DNA of 64,000 nucleotides, taken from positions 106,011 through 170,010 of the forward strand of contig NZ_JAFKFX010000034.1 of NCBI RefSeq assembly GCF_017308075.1. Direction: 5' to 3'. The translations under genes were made by a program, and so were the position numbers. The first letter of the stretch is position 1. Each line of letters opens with the position of its first letter. Shown one piece after another: positions 35,900 to 46,160 of this stretch. Under the pieces are notes generated by a model. The model was given only the letters and a program-made list of their open reading frames with translations. It was not told the origin of the DNA and made no database searches. The DNA is from Allobosea sp. GTDB taxonomy: Bacteria > Pseudomonadota > Alphaproteobacteria > Rhizobiales > Beijerinckiaceae.

Positions 35900-36622
35900 A
35901 TGAACGAGGTCTTGCCGTCCACTGCGCATACCGAAGCCAGGCCTGCCGCGGGCTGGCCGGGCATCGTCTCGGACTGGTCGTCCGATCGTCAGGCCTTCAA
36001 GGACGTCTCCTGGGGGAAGGCCATGATGTGGGTCTTCCTGCTCAGCGACACTTTCGTCTTCGGCAGCTTCCTGATCGCCTACATGACGGTCCGCATCTCG
36101 ACCACCGTGCCCTGGCCAAATCCGAGCGAGGTCTTCGCGCTCGAGATCGCCGGCCACCATCTGCCGCTGATCCTGATCGCGATCATGACCTTCGTGCTGA
36201 TCAGCAGCAGCGGGACGATGGCGATGGCGGTCAATTTCGGCTATCGCCGCGACCGCCGCAAGACGGCGATGCTGCTGCTCCTGACCGCGCTGCTCGGGGC
36301 CAGCTTCGTCGGCATGCAGGCCTTCGAATGGTCGAAGCTGATCTCGGAAGGGGTGCGGCCCTGGGAAAATCCCTGGGGCGCCGCGCAATTCGGCTCCAGC
36401 TTCTTCATGATCACCGGCTTCCACGGCACGCATGTCACGATCGGCGTGATCTTCCTCGTCATCATCGCACGCAAGGTCTGGCGCGGCGATTTCGACGATG
36501 GAAGGCGCGGCTTCTTCACCAGCCGGCGCGGCCGCTACGAGATCGTCGAGATCACCGGGCTCTACTGGCACTTCGTCGATCTCGTCTGGGTCTTCATCTT
36601 CGCGCTGTTCTATCTCTGGTGA
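35900..36622 (+). CDS. coxP: Cytochrome c oxidase subunit III, second copy (CoxP-like)
   Basis: A 240-residue subunit III with clear motifs: WVFLLSDTFVFGSFLIAYM, GMQAFEWSKLISEG, SFFMITGFHGTHVTIGVIFLVI and TGLYWHFVDLVWVFIFALFYL. Five or more membrane helices. The start ATG 35900 follows GAGGCGAGCG. Two subunit III genes in tandem is the arrangement of coxMNOP. Non-catalytic; probably stabilises subunit I. Confidence 0.9.
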   Translation: MNEVLPSTAHTEARPAAGWPGIVSDWSSDRQAFKDVSWGKAMMWVFLLSDTFVFGSFLIAYMTVRISTTVPWPNPSEVFALEIAGHHLPLILIAIMTFVLISSSGTMAMAVNFGYRRDRRKTAMLLLLTALLGASFVGMQAFEWSKLISEGVRPWENPWGAAQFGSSFFMITGFHGTHVTIGVIFLVIIARKVWRGDFDDGRRGFFTSRRGRYEIVEITGLYWHFVDLVWVFIFALFYLW

Positions 36623-36633
36623 GGGAGGCTTTC

Positions 36634-38665
<2,032 letters not shown>

Positions 38666-38694
38666 AACTTCTGCTGACCGGCCTGTTGCCGCGA

Positions 38695-38892
38695 TCAGCG
38701 CAGCTCGATCGCGGTCTCGACGACGTGTTGAAGCGCCGGCGCATCCTCCGAGGTCAACGTCATGCGCAGGCGCACATTGCTGCGCCCTTGCAGGCTGCCT
38801 TCGCGCAGGATGCGCTCGATCTCACGCTGCGAGGTGACGCCGACCTCCTTGAGGAATTTGCGGATGGCCATGTTGAGACGATCTTCATCCAT
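38695..38892 (-). CDS. DUF6494 family small protein
   Basis: A 65-residue protein, MDEDRLNMAIRKFLKEVGVTSQREIERI..., recognised from memory as the DUF6494 family of alphaproteobacteria. Entirely soluble, with an acidic-basic helix and a short beta C-terminus (VRLRMTLTSED). Function unknown. The start at 38892 is where family similarity begins. Convergent with groEL, about 30 bases apart. Confidence 0.8.
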   Translation of the reverse strand: MDEDRLNMAIRKFLKEVGVTSQREIERILREGSLQGRSNVRLRMTLTSEDAPALQHVVETAIELR

Positions 38893-38999
38893 GCTCGATC
38901 TCCAGGGCTTGCCGCCGGAACGGGGCAGATCCGGGCATGATAGCGCAAACCGCCTGCCGCGCGTCGCTGCGGCGCTTCGCCGCCTGAAGCCGCGACAGT

Positions 39000-39368
39000 T
39001 CAGGTCATGCGCGCGAGCAAGCCGCGGAAACCGGGCAGCACGCGCAAAGTGAGCCAGCATAAAAGAACGCCGCAGACGCCGCCGGCAATCTTGACCAGCA
39101 GATCGCCAAGCCGCGCATGCCGGTCAGCCGAGACCAGCTGGACGAGCTCCAGCCCGACTGCGACGCCGGCGACGAAGAGCAGGACGGTGCCGAGCCGCCG
39201 CGGATGGAAGGCTGCGAACAGGAATCCCAGCAGCCAGAACGCGGCGAAACGCTCGAAATGAGCGGAGTGGCTGATCCGCGGACGCAGCTCGAGCGAGGAC
39301 AAGGTAGCGAAGACGATGAAACCCAGCAGAAGCCAGGGCAGCAGGCGCAGCAAGAATCTCGGCTTCAT
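39000..39368 (-). CDS. VanZ-like membrane protein
   Basis: A 122-residue protein with four hydrophobic helices and the VanZ-type pattern SHFERFAAFWLLG...LELVQL (here HFERFAAFWLLGFLFAAF and GLELVQLVSADRHARLGDLLVKIAGG). Start ATG 39368. VanZ homologues are common next to polysaccharide genes; their biochemical role is not established. It is separated from the glycosyltransferase gene by a long palindromic repeat. Confidence 0.78.
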   Translation of the reverse strand: MKPRFLLRLLPWLLLGFIVFATLSSLELRPRISHSAHFERFAAFWLLGFLFAAFHPRRLGTVLLFVAGVAVGLELVQLVSADRHARLGDLLVKIAGGVCGVLLCWLTLRVLPGFRGLLARMT

Positions 39369-39441
39369 GAACTGCGGCTCTCCGGCTCGGCGATGCGCGC
39401 GCCTTGTCGCGCGCCCTTCCCCCCGACGCAAGCCGGCCATA

Positions 39442-39482
39442 GCATCGGACCGAAAAGTGGACTCCACTTTTCGGTCCGATGC
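39442..39482. repeat. Long perfect inverted repeat (REP-like palindrome)
   Basis: Two perfect 20-base arms (39442-39461 and 39463-39482) separated by one base, with the core ACCGAAAAGTGGA / TCCACTTTTCGGT. From memory this palindrome is dispersed in intergenic regions of Bosea-like and other Rhizobiales genomes, and its translation appears in spurious ORFs. It could form a strong hairpin in both strands. Copy number cannot be tested inside this window; I saw one copy. Confidence 0.7.
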
Positions 39483-39495
39483 GATAACACTGAGA

Positions 39496-39537
39496 TAGAT
39501 CACCGTGACCGCGTCCGAACGGACGCGCGGTGATCTA
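39496..39537 (-). terminator. Hairpin immediately after the GT4 gene
   Basis: TAGATCACCG and CGGTGATCTA form the lower stem, with GCGTCC/GGACGC above and a 4-base loop. It touches the stop codon of the minus-strand glycosyltransferase (39538-39540). Confidence 0.6.
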
Positions 39538-40713
39538 CTACGCCAGCGACGCGCGATAGACCTGCAGGGTCTGCTGGGCGACACCCGGCCAGCTATAGGT
39601 CTGCTCGACATGCAGCCTCTGGGCGCGGATTCGCTCCTCGCTCAGCGGATTCGCCATCTTGGTGGCGATGGCCCGTGCCAACGCGTCGATGTCGCCGAGC
39701 GGGAAGTAATCCTCGGCCGGCAGATCGATCTCCTTGTTCGCGGCGATGTCGCTGGCCAGGACCGGCAGGCCCGAGGCCATGGCTTCGAGCAGCGCAATCG
39801 GCATGCCTTCATGGCTCGAGGGCAGCACGAAGAGCGCCGCATTGGCGAAAAGCTCCGCCAGCCTGGCGCCGGTCTGGAAACCGGTCAGCACCACCCCGGG
39901 CGTACGCTTCGCGAGAGCCCGGACCTCGGCCGAATAGGGCGTCTCGAACTCCGCATCGCCGGCCAGGACCAGCTGAAAACCGGGACGATCGAGTCTGGCG
40001 AAGGCCTGGATCAGGTCGCATTGGCGCTTCTCCGGGACGAAGCGTGCCGCCAGGAGGACATAGCGCTTCGGCTTCAGCGCGAACTCGGCGAGGATGCCGG
40101 TCTCCGCCGCTGGCGGGGCGAGGCTGACGCCGTTTGGAACGAAGGCGACGGGCGCGTGGTAGCGCGCCGCCATGGTCCGCGCGACCCCGTTCGAGACCGC
40201 GATCCGACCGTGCGACAGGCGCATGCCGAAATACTCGCCGAGCTTCAGCACGCTCCGGGCGAAGCCGCCCCATTTCTGGCGCTCGTAATCATAGCCGTGA
40301 TGGGTGACCACGACCCGAAGGCCGAGCAGGCGGGCAAGCGGCACGAACAGGGCCGGTCCGACCGCATGGATATGCAGGATGTCGGGCCGGCGAAGCGCCG
40401 CGAGCCAGACACCGAGGAAGGTATGCACGATCGCTTCGAGCGCCATCTTGCGCGGTGCCCATAGCGGCAGGACGCGAATACCGTTCCATGAGCGAGAGCC
40501 GCCCTGCGGCAGGTAGCGGCTGCGGCCGATGACCTCGACATCCCAGCCGCAGGAGTTCAATTCGCTGGCGAGCATCTCGACATGTTTCTCGACGCCGCCC
40601 TGGATATTGGGGATGCCCCGCAGGCCGAGAAAGACGATCCGCCGCCGCGGCTCCGACTTTGCCGGAGCGGAAGCCGACTGGCCCGGCGGCATCTCGATCG
40701 GAAGACTGGTCAT
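39538..40713 (-). CDS. GT4-family glycosyltransferase (EPS locus)
   Basis: A 391-residue GT-B enzyme. N-terminal FLGLRGIPNIQGGVEKHVEMLA is the acceptor-domain signature of GT4 enzymes; the donor domain has LLAARFVPEKRQ and the EX7E motif in SHEGMPIALLEAMASGLPVLA. It probably adds a sugar to the lipid-linked repeat unit on the cytoplasmic face. The start at 40713 follows GGAGGGGGGCGAGC; the upstream 44 codons are unsupported. Donor and acceptor unknown. Confidence 0.9.
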   Translation of the reverse strand: MTSLPIEMPPGQSASAPAKSEPRRRIVFLGLRGIPNIQGGVEKHVEMLASELNSCGWDVEVIGRSRYLPQGGSRSWNGIRVLPLWAPRKMALEAIVHTFLGVWLAALRRPDILHIHAVGPALFVPLARLLGLRVVVTHHGYDYERQKWGGFARSVLKLGEYFGMRLSHGRIAVSNGVARTMAARYHAPVAFVPNGVSLAPPAAETGILAEFALKPKRYVLLAARFVPEKRQCDLIQAFARLDRPGFQLVLAGDAEFETPYSAEVRALAKRTPGVVLTGFQTGARLAELFANAALFVLPSSHEGMPIALLEAMASGLPVLASDIAANKEIDLPAEDYFPLGDIDALARAIATKMANPLSEERIRAQRLHVEQTYSWPGVAQQTLQVYRASLA

Positions 40714-40959
40714 GCTCGCCCCCCTCCGCCTCTCCCGGGCCAAACCGTCGACGACGCTGCAAGCCGACAGGCTTTGCACATGTCCCTTCTCAACCCGGTA
40801 AGGTCTCCCCGAGGGCCGGAAAACTCTACGGCTGGAGAACGGCACGTCTCAAGCTGCCAGCCGACATAAGGAAAACAAGCATTCGACCGCAAGAGAAGCC
40901 ATTGTCCGATTGCCATTTTCTATTCGTTAACCTTTACGTAATGCGGCGTGTCCTGCCCT

Positions 40960-42201
40960 TCAGCCGCAGAGCGCGCTGTAAAGCGCGAGCGTGCGCTCCT
41001 GATAGGCGGCAGCGGAAAATTCCCGCGCGATCCAGTCACGCCCCGCAAACCCCATCCGCCTGCGCTCCGCGCCGGAGAGCGCCGCCAGCGCCGCCAGCTT
41101 GCCTGCGAGCCCCTGCACATCGCCGGCAGCGCTCAGCATCCCGGTCTCTCCCTCCCGGACCATTTCCGGAATGCCGCCGATCGCGGCACCGAGCACGGGG
41201 CGCCCGAGCGCATAGGCCTCCAGCACGCTGATCGGCGCGTTCTCATACCATTCGGAGGGCAGGACGAGCGCCTTCGCCCGACCGATCAGGCGATGCAGCT
41301 CATGCCCCGAAAGATGCCCGGCGAAGGTCACATCCGCATCGGTCCGGGCGACGAGCTCGCGCAATGCCGCCTCCTCCGGCCCGGATCCGGCCAGGACGAG
41401 CCGCTGCCCGGCGAGCGCGGTCGCCTCGATCAGCGTCGCGAGGCCCTTTTCCGGCGCGAGCCGCCCGGCGAAGACGAAATAATCGGCCTCGTCCCAATCC
41501 GTCCGGAAGCCCTGTACATCGACGAAATTGGGAATGTAGACCAGCTTCTCGCGCGGCCAGCCCCACTCGACCAGCTTTTCGAGATAGAAGCGGCTGGGCA
41601 CCACCACCCGATCGAGCTTGTCGCGATAGAGGCCGAGCGCCCGGTGCACCATGGTCTCGACCAGGACCAGCCCGCTGAGCGCGACCGAATCCTTGACGCA
41701 GCGATGGCGCAGGACGTTGTGGATCCGCCCGCCCTTGCAGTCCTCGCAGACCTGGCCGGCGCGCAGCATCTTGTAGGACGGGCAGGCGAGCTTTAGGTCA
41801 TGGGCCGTCATCACCACCGGAATCCCCGCGGACTTCAGGGTGGAGAAGATGGCAGGCGAGAGATGATGGTAGACATTGTGGGCATGGGCGATGGCAGGCC
41901 GCGCCTGCTCGATCAGCCGCCCGAGATTGCGCTGGGCCTCGACGGAGTAGATCACGCTGGCGGCCTGGGCGAGCTTGCGCAGCGGGCCCGTCTGCCGGCC
42001 GTACTCGATTTCGGAGACGAAATAGCCGGACCATGGCGAGGGCGCATTGTTCTCATGCTGCATGGCGAAGGGCACAACGTCCCAACCGAGCTGCGAGAAC
42101 ATCGCCATATGATCAAAGAAGACAGCTTCTGCGCCGCCGCGGCGGTAGAAGTAGTTGTTGATCGCCAGCAGGCGCTTCTCGGCAGGATGCGGGCTCGACA
42201 T
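40960..42201 (-). CDS. GT4-family glycosyltransferase with Cys cluster
   Basis: A 413-residue GT-B glycosyltransferase. The N-terminus (LAINNYFYRRGGAEAVFFDHM) and the EX7E motif in SEWYENAPISVLEAYALGRPVLG identify GT4. A Cys-rich insertion (LACPSYKML, QVCEDCKGGRI, RHRC) is typical of one subgroup and may bind a metal. It lies 10 bases downstream of the deacetylase gene in the same direction, so it is in the same operon. Confidence 0.9.
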   Translation of the reverse strand: MSSPHPAEKRLLAINNYFYRRGGAEAVFFDHMAMFSQLGWDVVPFAMQHENNAPSPWSGYFVSEIEYGRQTGPLRKLAQAASVIYSVEAQRNLGRLIEQARPAIAHAHNVYHHLSPAIFSTLKSAGIPVVMTAHDLKLACPSYKMLRAGQVCEDCKGGRIHNVLRHRCVKDSVALSGLVLVETMVHRALGLYRDKLDRVVVPSRFYLEKLVEWGWPREKLVYIPNFVDVQGFRTDWDEADYFVFAGRLAPEKGLATLIEATALAGQRLVLAGSGPEEAALRELVARTDADVTFAGHLSGHELHRLIGRAKALVLPSEWYENAPISVLEAYALGRPVLGAAIGGIPEMVREGETGMLSAAGDVQGLAGKLAALAALSGAERRRMGFAGRDWIAREFSAAAYQERTLALYSALCG

Positions 42202-42211
42202 CCCCGTCACC

Positions 42212-42982
42212 TCACCAGCCGAGCCGGTCGAGCGCACGCTCGACGGTCAGCACGCAACAGCCGCGCGCCAGCGCATGGGCCACCAGATGATCGAAGGTCT
42301 CCGGCCTGCAGCCATAGGGCGTCGGGCGCGCCGCGATGTCATGGGTGAAGAAGACGAGCCAGCCGGGTGCCCGCACCACCTCGTCGATCCAGCCGGTCAG
42401 GGCACGCGCCTCTTCCTCGGGCTGGCGGATTTCGACCGCCTTCAGCATCAGCGGATCGACGGGGCCACGGTTGATCGCCTCGCCGCCCGCGCGGCAGCTG
42501 CGGAAACGGCGAGCGAACTCCGAACGGGCCAGTGGCCAGGCGGCATTGTAGGGAAAGGCGAAATTGACCGGTGGCAAGGCCACACCCGCATCGGCGAGAT
42601 AGGCTGCGTTGCGGTCGAGCTCGCCCGGCAGCTCCCGCCGCGGGATGTCGCGAACCCGGCGATGCGAGAAGGTGTGGCAGCCGATCTCGTGACCGCGTTC
42701 GGCCAGTTCCCGGCAACCTTCCGGCCCGATCAGGACCCGTTCAGGCTCGACCTGCCCCGCCAGCCCGCCGGCAATGTAGAAGGTGCCGCGCACGCCATGG
42801 CTTTCGAGGATCGCGGCGCCCTGGTGCAAGGCGCTGTCCGGCACGTCGTCGAAGGTGAAGGAAACCAGCGGGGTCTCGGTATCGAGGGTGCGCCTCGGGC
42901 CGGAGAACCGCCAGATCAGCCGGTTTGCCAGCCGGTCGACCAGCCCGCCCTTGCCGTCGAATTGTTCGAAGACGCTAGGCAT
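42212..42982 (-). CDS. Polysaccharide deacetylase (NodB/CE4 family)
   Basis: A 256-residue NodB-fold protein. Metal/base motif SFTFDDVP (TFDD at 43-46) and HEIGCHTFSH (HTFSH at 103-107); later HDIA near the C-terminus. No signal peptide is visible, so it may act on a lipid-linked precursor in the cytoplasm, or be exported in another way. The start at 42982 overlaps the polymerase gene by eight bases. Confidence 0.88.
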   Translation of the reverse strand: MPSVFEQFDGKGGLVDRLANRLIWRFSGPRRTLDTETPLVSFTFDDVPDSALHQGAAILESHGVRGTFYIAGGLAGQVEPERVLIGPEGCRELAERGHEIGCHTFSHRRVRDIPRRELPGELDRNAAYLADAGVALPPVNFAFPYNAAWPLARSEFARRFRSCRAGGEAINRGPVDPLMLKAVEIRQPEEEARALTGWIDEVVRAPGWLVFFTHDIAARPTPYGCRPETFDHLVAHALARGCCVLTVERALDRLGW

Positions 42983-44309
42983 GCGCGACGTTTCCCTGGG
43001 GTTGCGGACGGGGTTCGTGGGCCAACGTCGCGGAGGTTTGCAGGGACAGCCCGTATATCGCGACCAGGAAGGTGAACCAGAGCGGATTGGGCCCCTCGAA
43101 GAACAGGCTTTCCAGACAGGCGTGAAAGACGACGTAGAGCCAGAGCCTGACAAAGAGACGCGTCAGATGGCTGTGTTCGTTCGCGGGGTCGACGCGCGAA
43201 ATGTGATAGAGCGGCAGCACGACCAGCCAGGCCAGGGTCAGCACGAGGCCGGGCACCCCCATCATCAGGATCACTTCGAGATAGGAATTATGGGCATGGG
43301 CCGCCGCCACGGCCCAGGTCTCGACCGCACCGCCGCCATTGACGAGCTGCGAAGTCTGCCAGAAGCCCTTCATGCCGTAGCCGACCAGCGGATTTTCGGC
43401 GATCGCCGAGAAGGCCAGGCGCCAGACATCGGCCCGGTTGGTGAAGGTCGCGTCGATCCCCAGGCCCGAGACGAAATCGCCCAGCGGCCGGATGATGGCG
43501 GAACCGACGGCGAAGAGATTGAAGAGCGCGATGCCGCCGATGACCATCGGCACCCGCAGGATGCGCACCCTCTCGAAGATCCAGGCGACGATCAACACGG
43601 CCGGCAGCATCGCCGTGGAGGTCTTCCCGCCGGTATTGACCAGAAAGACGAAGGCCAGGCAGACGATCATCGCGCCGACGAGGCGCGACCAGACATTCAT
43701 GACGAAGAGGCCGAAGAGCGCCATGACCACCATGGCCACGGCGGCGTCGTTCTTGTGCCGGAAATGACCACGCCACAGGCCGGCATTGATCTGTTCCAGC
43801 ACTTCGGAAGCCTGATGGATCGAAAGGGTCGGCTTGAAGAGGACGCCGTAATACGCCAGCGACAGAACGATCAGGCATCCGATGCCGAGCAGCTTGGCAA
43901 AATGCCGCTCGCAGCGCGGCAGCAGGAGGAAGACGCTGGCGTTCACCACGGAGATGACGGCCAGGACCATGCCCTTTATGCCCTGGAACGGATAGCTGGA
44001 CAGGACGACCGACACGAAGCCGAGCCAGGCCAGGATCAGCGACAGCAGTACCCGCGGCTGAAGGATGATGCGGCGCATCGGGTGCAGCAGGCCGAAGCCG
44101 AGCATGCAGGCGAAGAGCCCGAGCGACAGGAGCTGGTTCAGCGCGCTCGAGGCCCGGGCCGACTGATCGAGGACCGCCTCCCCCGACAGATCGACGAACG
44201 GGCTGAGGGTGATCCAGGAGAACAGGAAGACCGCCAGGAACAGGACGGTTCCGGCGCGGCCCCGCAGCGCCTGCGCCCTGTCTCCAGCATGTGCGATCGC
44301 CTCCCGCAT
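42975..44309 (-). CDS. O-antigen ligase / Wzy polymerase-like membrane protein
   Basis: A 444-residue polytopic protein with about ten hydrophobic helices and the periplasmic loop pattern of the Wzy_C/O-antigen ligase family (ENPLVGYGMKGFW, then HAHNSYLEVILMMGVPGLVLTL). It probably polymerises repeat units in the periplasm or ligates them. Start 44309 (MREAIAHAGD) lies just inside the end of the Wzz-like gene region, 15 bases after its stop. Confidence 0.85.
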   Translation of the reverse strand: MREAIAHAGDRAQALRGRAGTVLFLAVFLFSWITLSPFVDLSGEAVLDQSARASSALNQLLSLGLFACMLGFGLLHPMRRIILQPRVLLSLILAWLGFVSVVLSSYPFQGIKGMVLAVISVVNASVFLLLPRCERHFAKLLGIGCLIVLSLAYYGVLFKPTLSIHQASEVLEQINAGLWRGHFRHKNDAAVAMVVMALFGLFVMNVWSRLVGAMIVCLAFVFLVNTGGKTSTAMLPAVLIVAWIFERVRILRVPMVIGGIALFNLFAVGSAIIRPLGDFVSGLGIDATFTNRADVWRLAFSAIAENPLVGYGMKGFWQTSQLVNGGGAVETWAVAAAHAHNSYLEVILMMGVPGLVLTLAWLVVLPLYHISRVDPANEHSHLTRLFVRLWLYVVFHACLESLFFEGPNPLWFTFLVAIYGLSLQTSATLAHEPRPQPQGNVAHA

Positions 44310-44323
44310 CGCCGGCGACGCGC

Positions 44324-45826
44324 TCAGGCGGCCGCGAGCCGCGGATCGCGCAGATGGCGCCAGGCGCCGCGCGCCAGGGCGATGGCGATGCCGAGGCAAA
44401 GACCGAGGAAGACGGCCGCACCGAGCAGGATCAGCGTCCGCGGCGGCCAGCTGCGCGCCTTCGGCGGCAGCGGGCGCGAGATGACGCGGACATTGCTGGT
44501 GTCGATCTGCTGGCGTTCGCTGATCTGCTGTGTCCGGGCGAGATGGGTTTCGTAGAGGGCGGCCTTGGCGCGCGCGTCCCGCTGCAGATCGCGCAGCCGC
44601 ACCTGCTCCTCATTATCGCTGAAGACGTTCGATTTCTCGTCATCCGCCTTGCCGCGCAGCATTGCGAGCGTCGAGCGATCGCGCTCGAATTCCGCCTTCG
44701 CCCCATCGAGGATGCGCCGCGCCTCGCGCGTCAGGGCCGCCTCCAGCGCCTGCTGCTCCGACTGGGCCGTGACCATCTGCGGATGCCGTGTTCCAAAGGT
44801 CGCCCTGATCGAACCGATCTGCTGCTGCAGCGTATTGTATTGCGCCCGCAGGTTGACCATGGTCGGGGTGTCGAAAACCGACGCGCTGGCGGTCCGCCGC
44901 TCGGCGACCGCGGCGCTCATCTGCCTATAGCGCGATTCCGACTGGATGAAGCGCTGCTGGGCTTCCAGAACCTGGGTGTTGAGTTCGCTCGACAATCGCG
45001 CACTGACCGGCTCGCCATTGTTGAGCTGAAGCCCCTTGCCGCGGCGGAAATCCTCGACCTTCTGCTCGGCCTCGGTGACGTTCCGGCGCAGCTCGTCGAG
45101 GCGGTTGTTGAGGTTCTTGACCACCCGGCCGGCGCTTTCGGCGGACGACTGGAAGAGCTCGGCCTCGAACGCGTCGACGATGGCGTTCGAGATGGTCACC
45201 GCCTTCTCGGGGTCCTCGGCCCAGAAGCGCATCACGACGACGAAGGAGCGCTCCTCGCGCCGTGCGTCGACGCGCTCGGAAAGGGCCCGCATCACGGCGA
45301 GCCGGTTGTCGCGCGCGACGCTTTGCGGCGAGATCAGCTGCCAGAGCGGCGTCAGCAGGCCCGGCTTGACGAATTCGGGATCATTGGCGAGGTCGAGCTT
45401 GTCGATCACCCGCGACAGAACATTGCGCGAGGTCAGGATCCTCAGCTTGCTCTCGACCTCGAGAAGCTGCGCATCGCGCTGCGGGTTGGAGGTGAAGACG
45501 TCGTCCCGCACCACGTTGAGATTGGACGGATCGATCAGGATGTCGGTGTAGACAGTGTAACGCGGCGGCGTCACCGCTGCGTAGAACAACGCCGCGGCCA
45601 TGCACAGAACGACGGCGCCGATGATCCAGCCCATCCCGGCACGTAGCCAGCCGAGGATATCGTCGACACCGACCTCCGCGAGCAGGCCGAGACGGGAGAG
45701 CGGGCTTTTGCCGGCAATGGCGGTACCATCGGAAGCGACGACGAAATCGGCGTCAGCACGCGCGGCATGAGCACGGCCGACCGGTCGAGGCGTCTGACGC
45801 TGCTCCGACTCCTTCGGCCCATACAT
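44324..45826 (-). CDS. Wzz/GumC-like chain-length determinant protein
   Basis: A 500-residue inner-membrane protein: first TM at about 63-84, a long periplasmic coiled-coil region rich in Glu/Arg (NNRLDELRRNVTEAEQKVEDFRRG), GTRHPQM and a second TM near 455-475 (LILLGAAVFLGLCLGIAIALA). No tyrosine kinase domain follows, so it is the GumC/ExoP N-terminal type alone. It controls chain length and export of the polysaccharide. First gene of the minus-strand polymerisation operon; divergent from asnB. Confidence 0.88.
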   Translation of the reverse strand: MYGPKESEQRQTPRPVGRAHAARADADFVVASDGTAIAGKSPLSRLGLLAEVGVDDILGWLRAGMGWIIGAVVLCMAAALFYAAVTPPRYTVYTDILIDPSNLNVVRDDVFTSNPQRDAQLLEVESKLRILTSRNVLSRVIDKLDLANDPEFVKPGLLTPLWQLISPQSVARDNRLAVMRALSERVDARREERSFVVVMRFWAEDPEKAVTISNAIVDAFEAELFQSSAESAGRVVKNLNNRLDELRRNVTEAEQKVEDFRRGKGLQLNNGEPVSARLSSELNTQVLEAQQRFIQSESRYRQMSAAVAERRTASASVFDTPTMVNLRAQYNTLQQQIGSIRATFGTRHPQMVTAQSEQQALEAALTREARRILDGAKAEFERDRSTLAMLRGKADDEKSNVFSDNEEQVRLRDLQRDARAKAALYETHLARTQQISERQQIDTSNVRVISRPLPPKARSWPPRTLILLGAAVFLGLCLGIAIALARGAWRHLRDPRLAAA

Positions 45827-46160
45827 CCCGCTTCGCCCTCGGTACGCAACTCAAGACGGAAGAGACGCACAAGCCCCCCCAAACAAACCCAACAGCTAGG
45901 CTTCCGCCCTGAATATTGCGTTAATCCGCTTGTGGAGGCACCGGGAGCGAGGTCGCAAGGCAGCGCGCGCGATCACGACGCAGCTGCAATCGGGATTGTT
46001 CAGGGCTCGATTTCACCGCTCGCGCGCCAGCTGCGCCGCAGTACTTTCCGCTAGACTGGTGTTTACCATGCGCGCGGATATCCGGGGCCGTTAACGTCTG
46101 TGCCTCTGCGACTGGCTATAACTCGCGAAGAACCGACTGAACTTTCGGATATGTCTCCGC
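45827..46160. other. Divergent promoter region of the polysaccharide locus
   Basis: A 334-base gap between the Wzz-like gene (minus) and asnB (plus). It is less GC-rich than the flanking genes around 45880-45930. It must drive both halves of the locus; I saw no clear palindromic operator. Confidence 0.5.
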
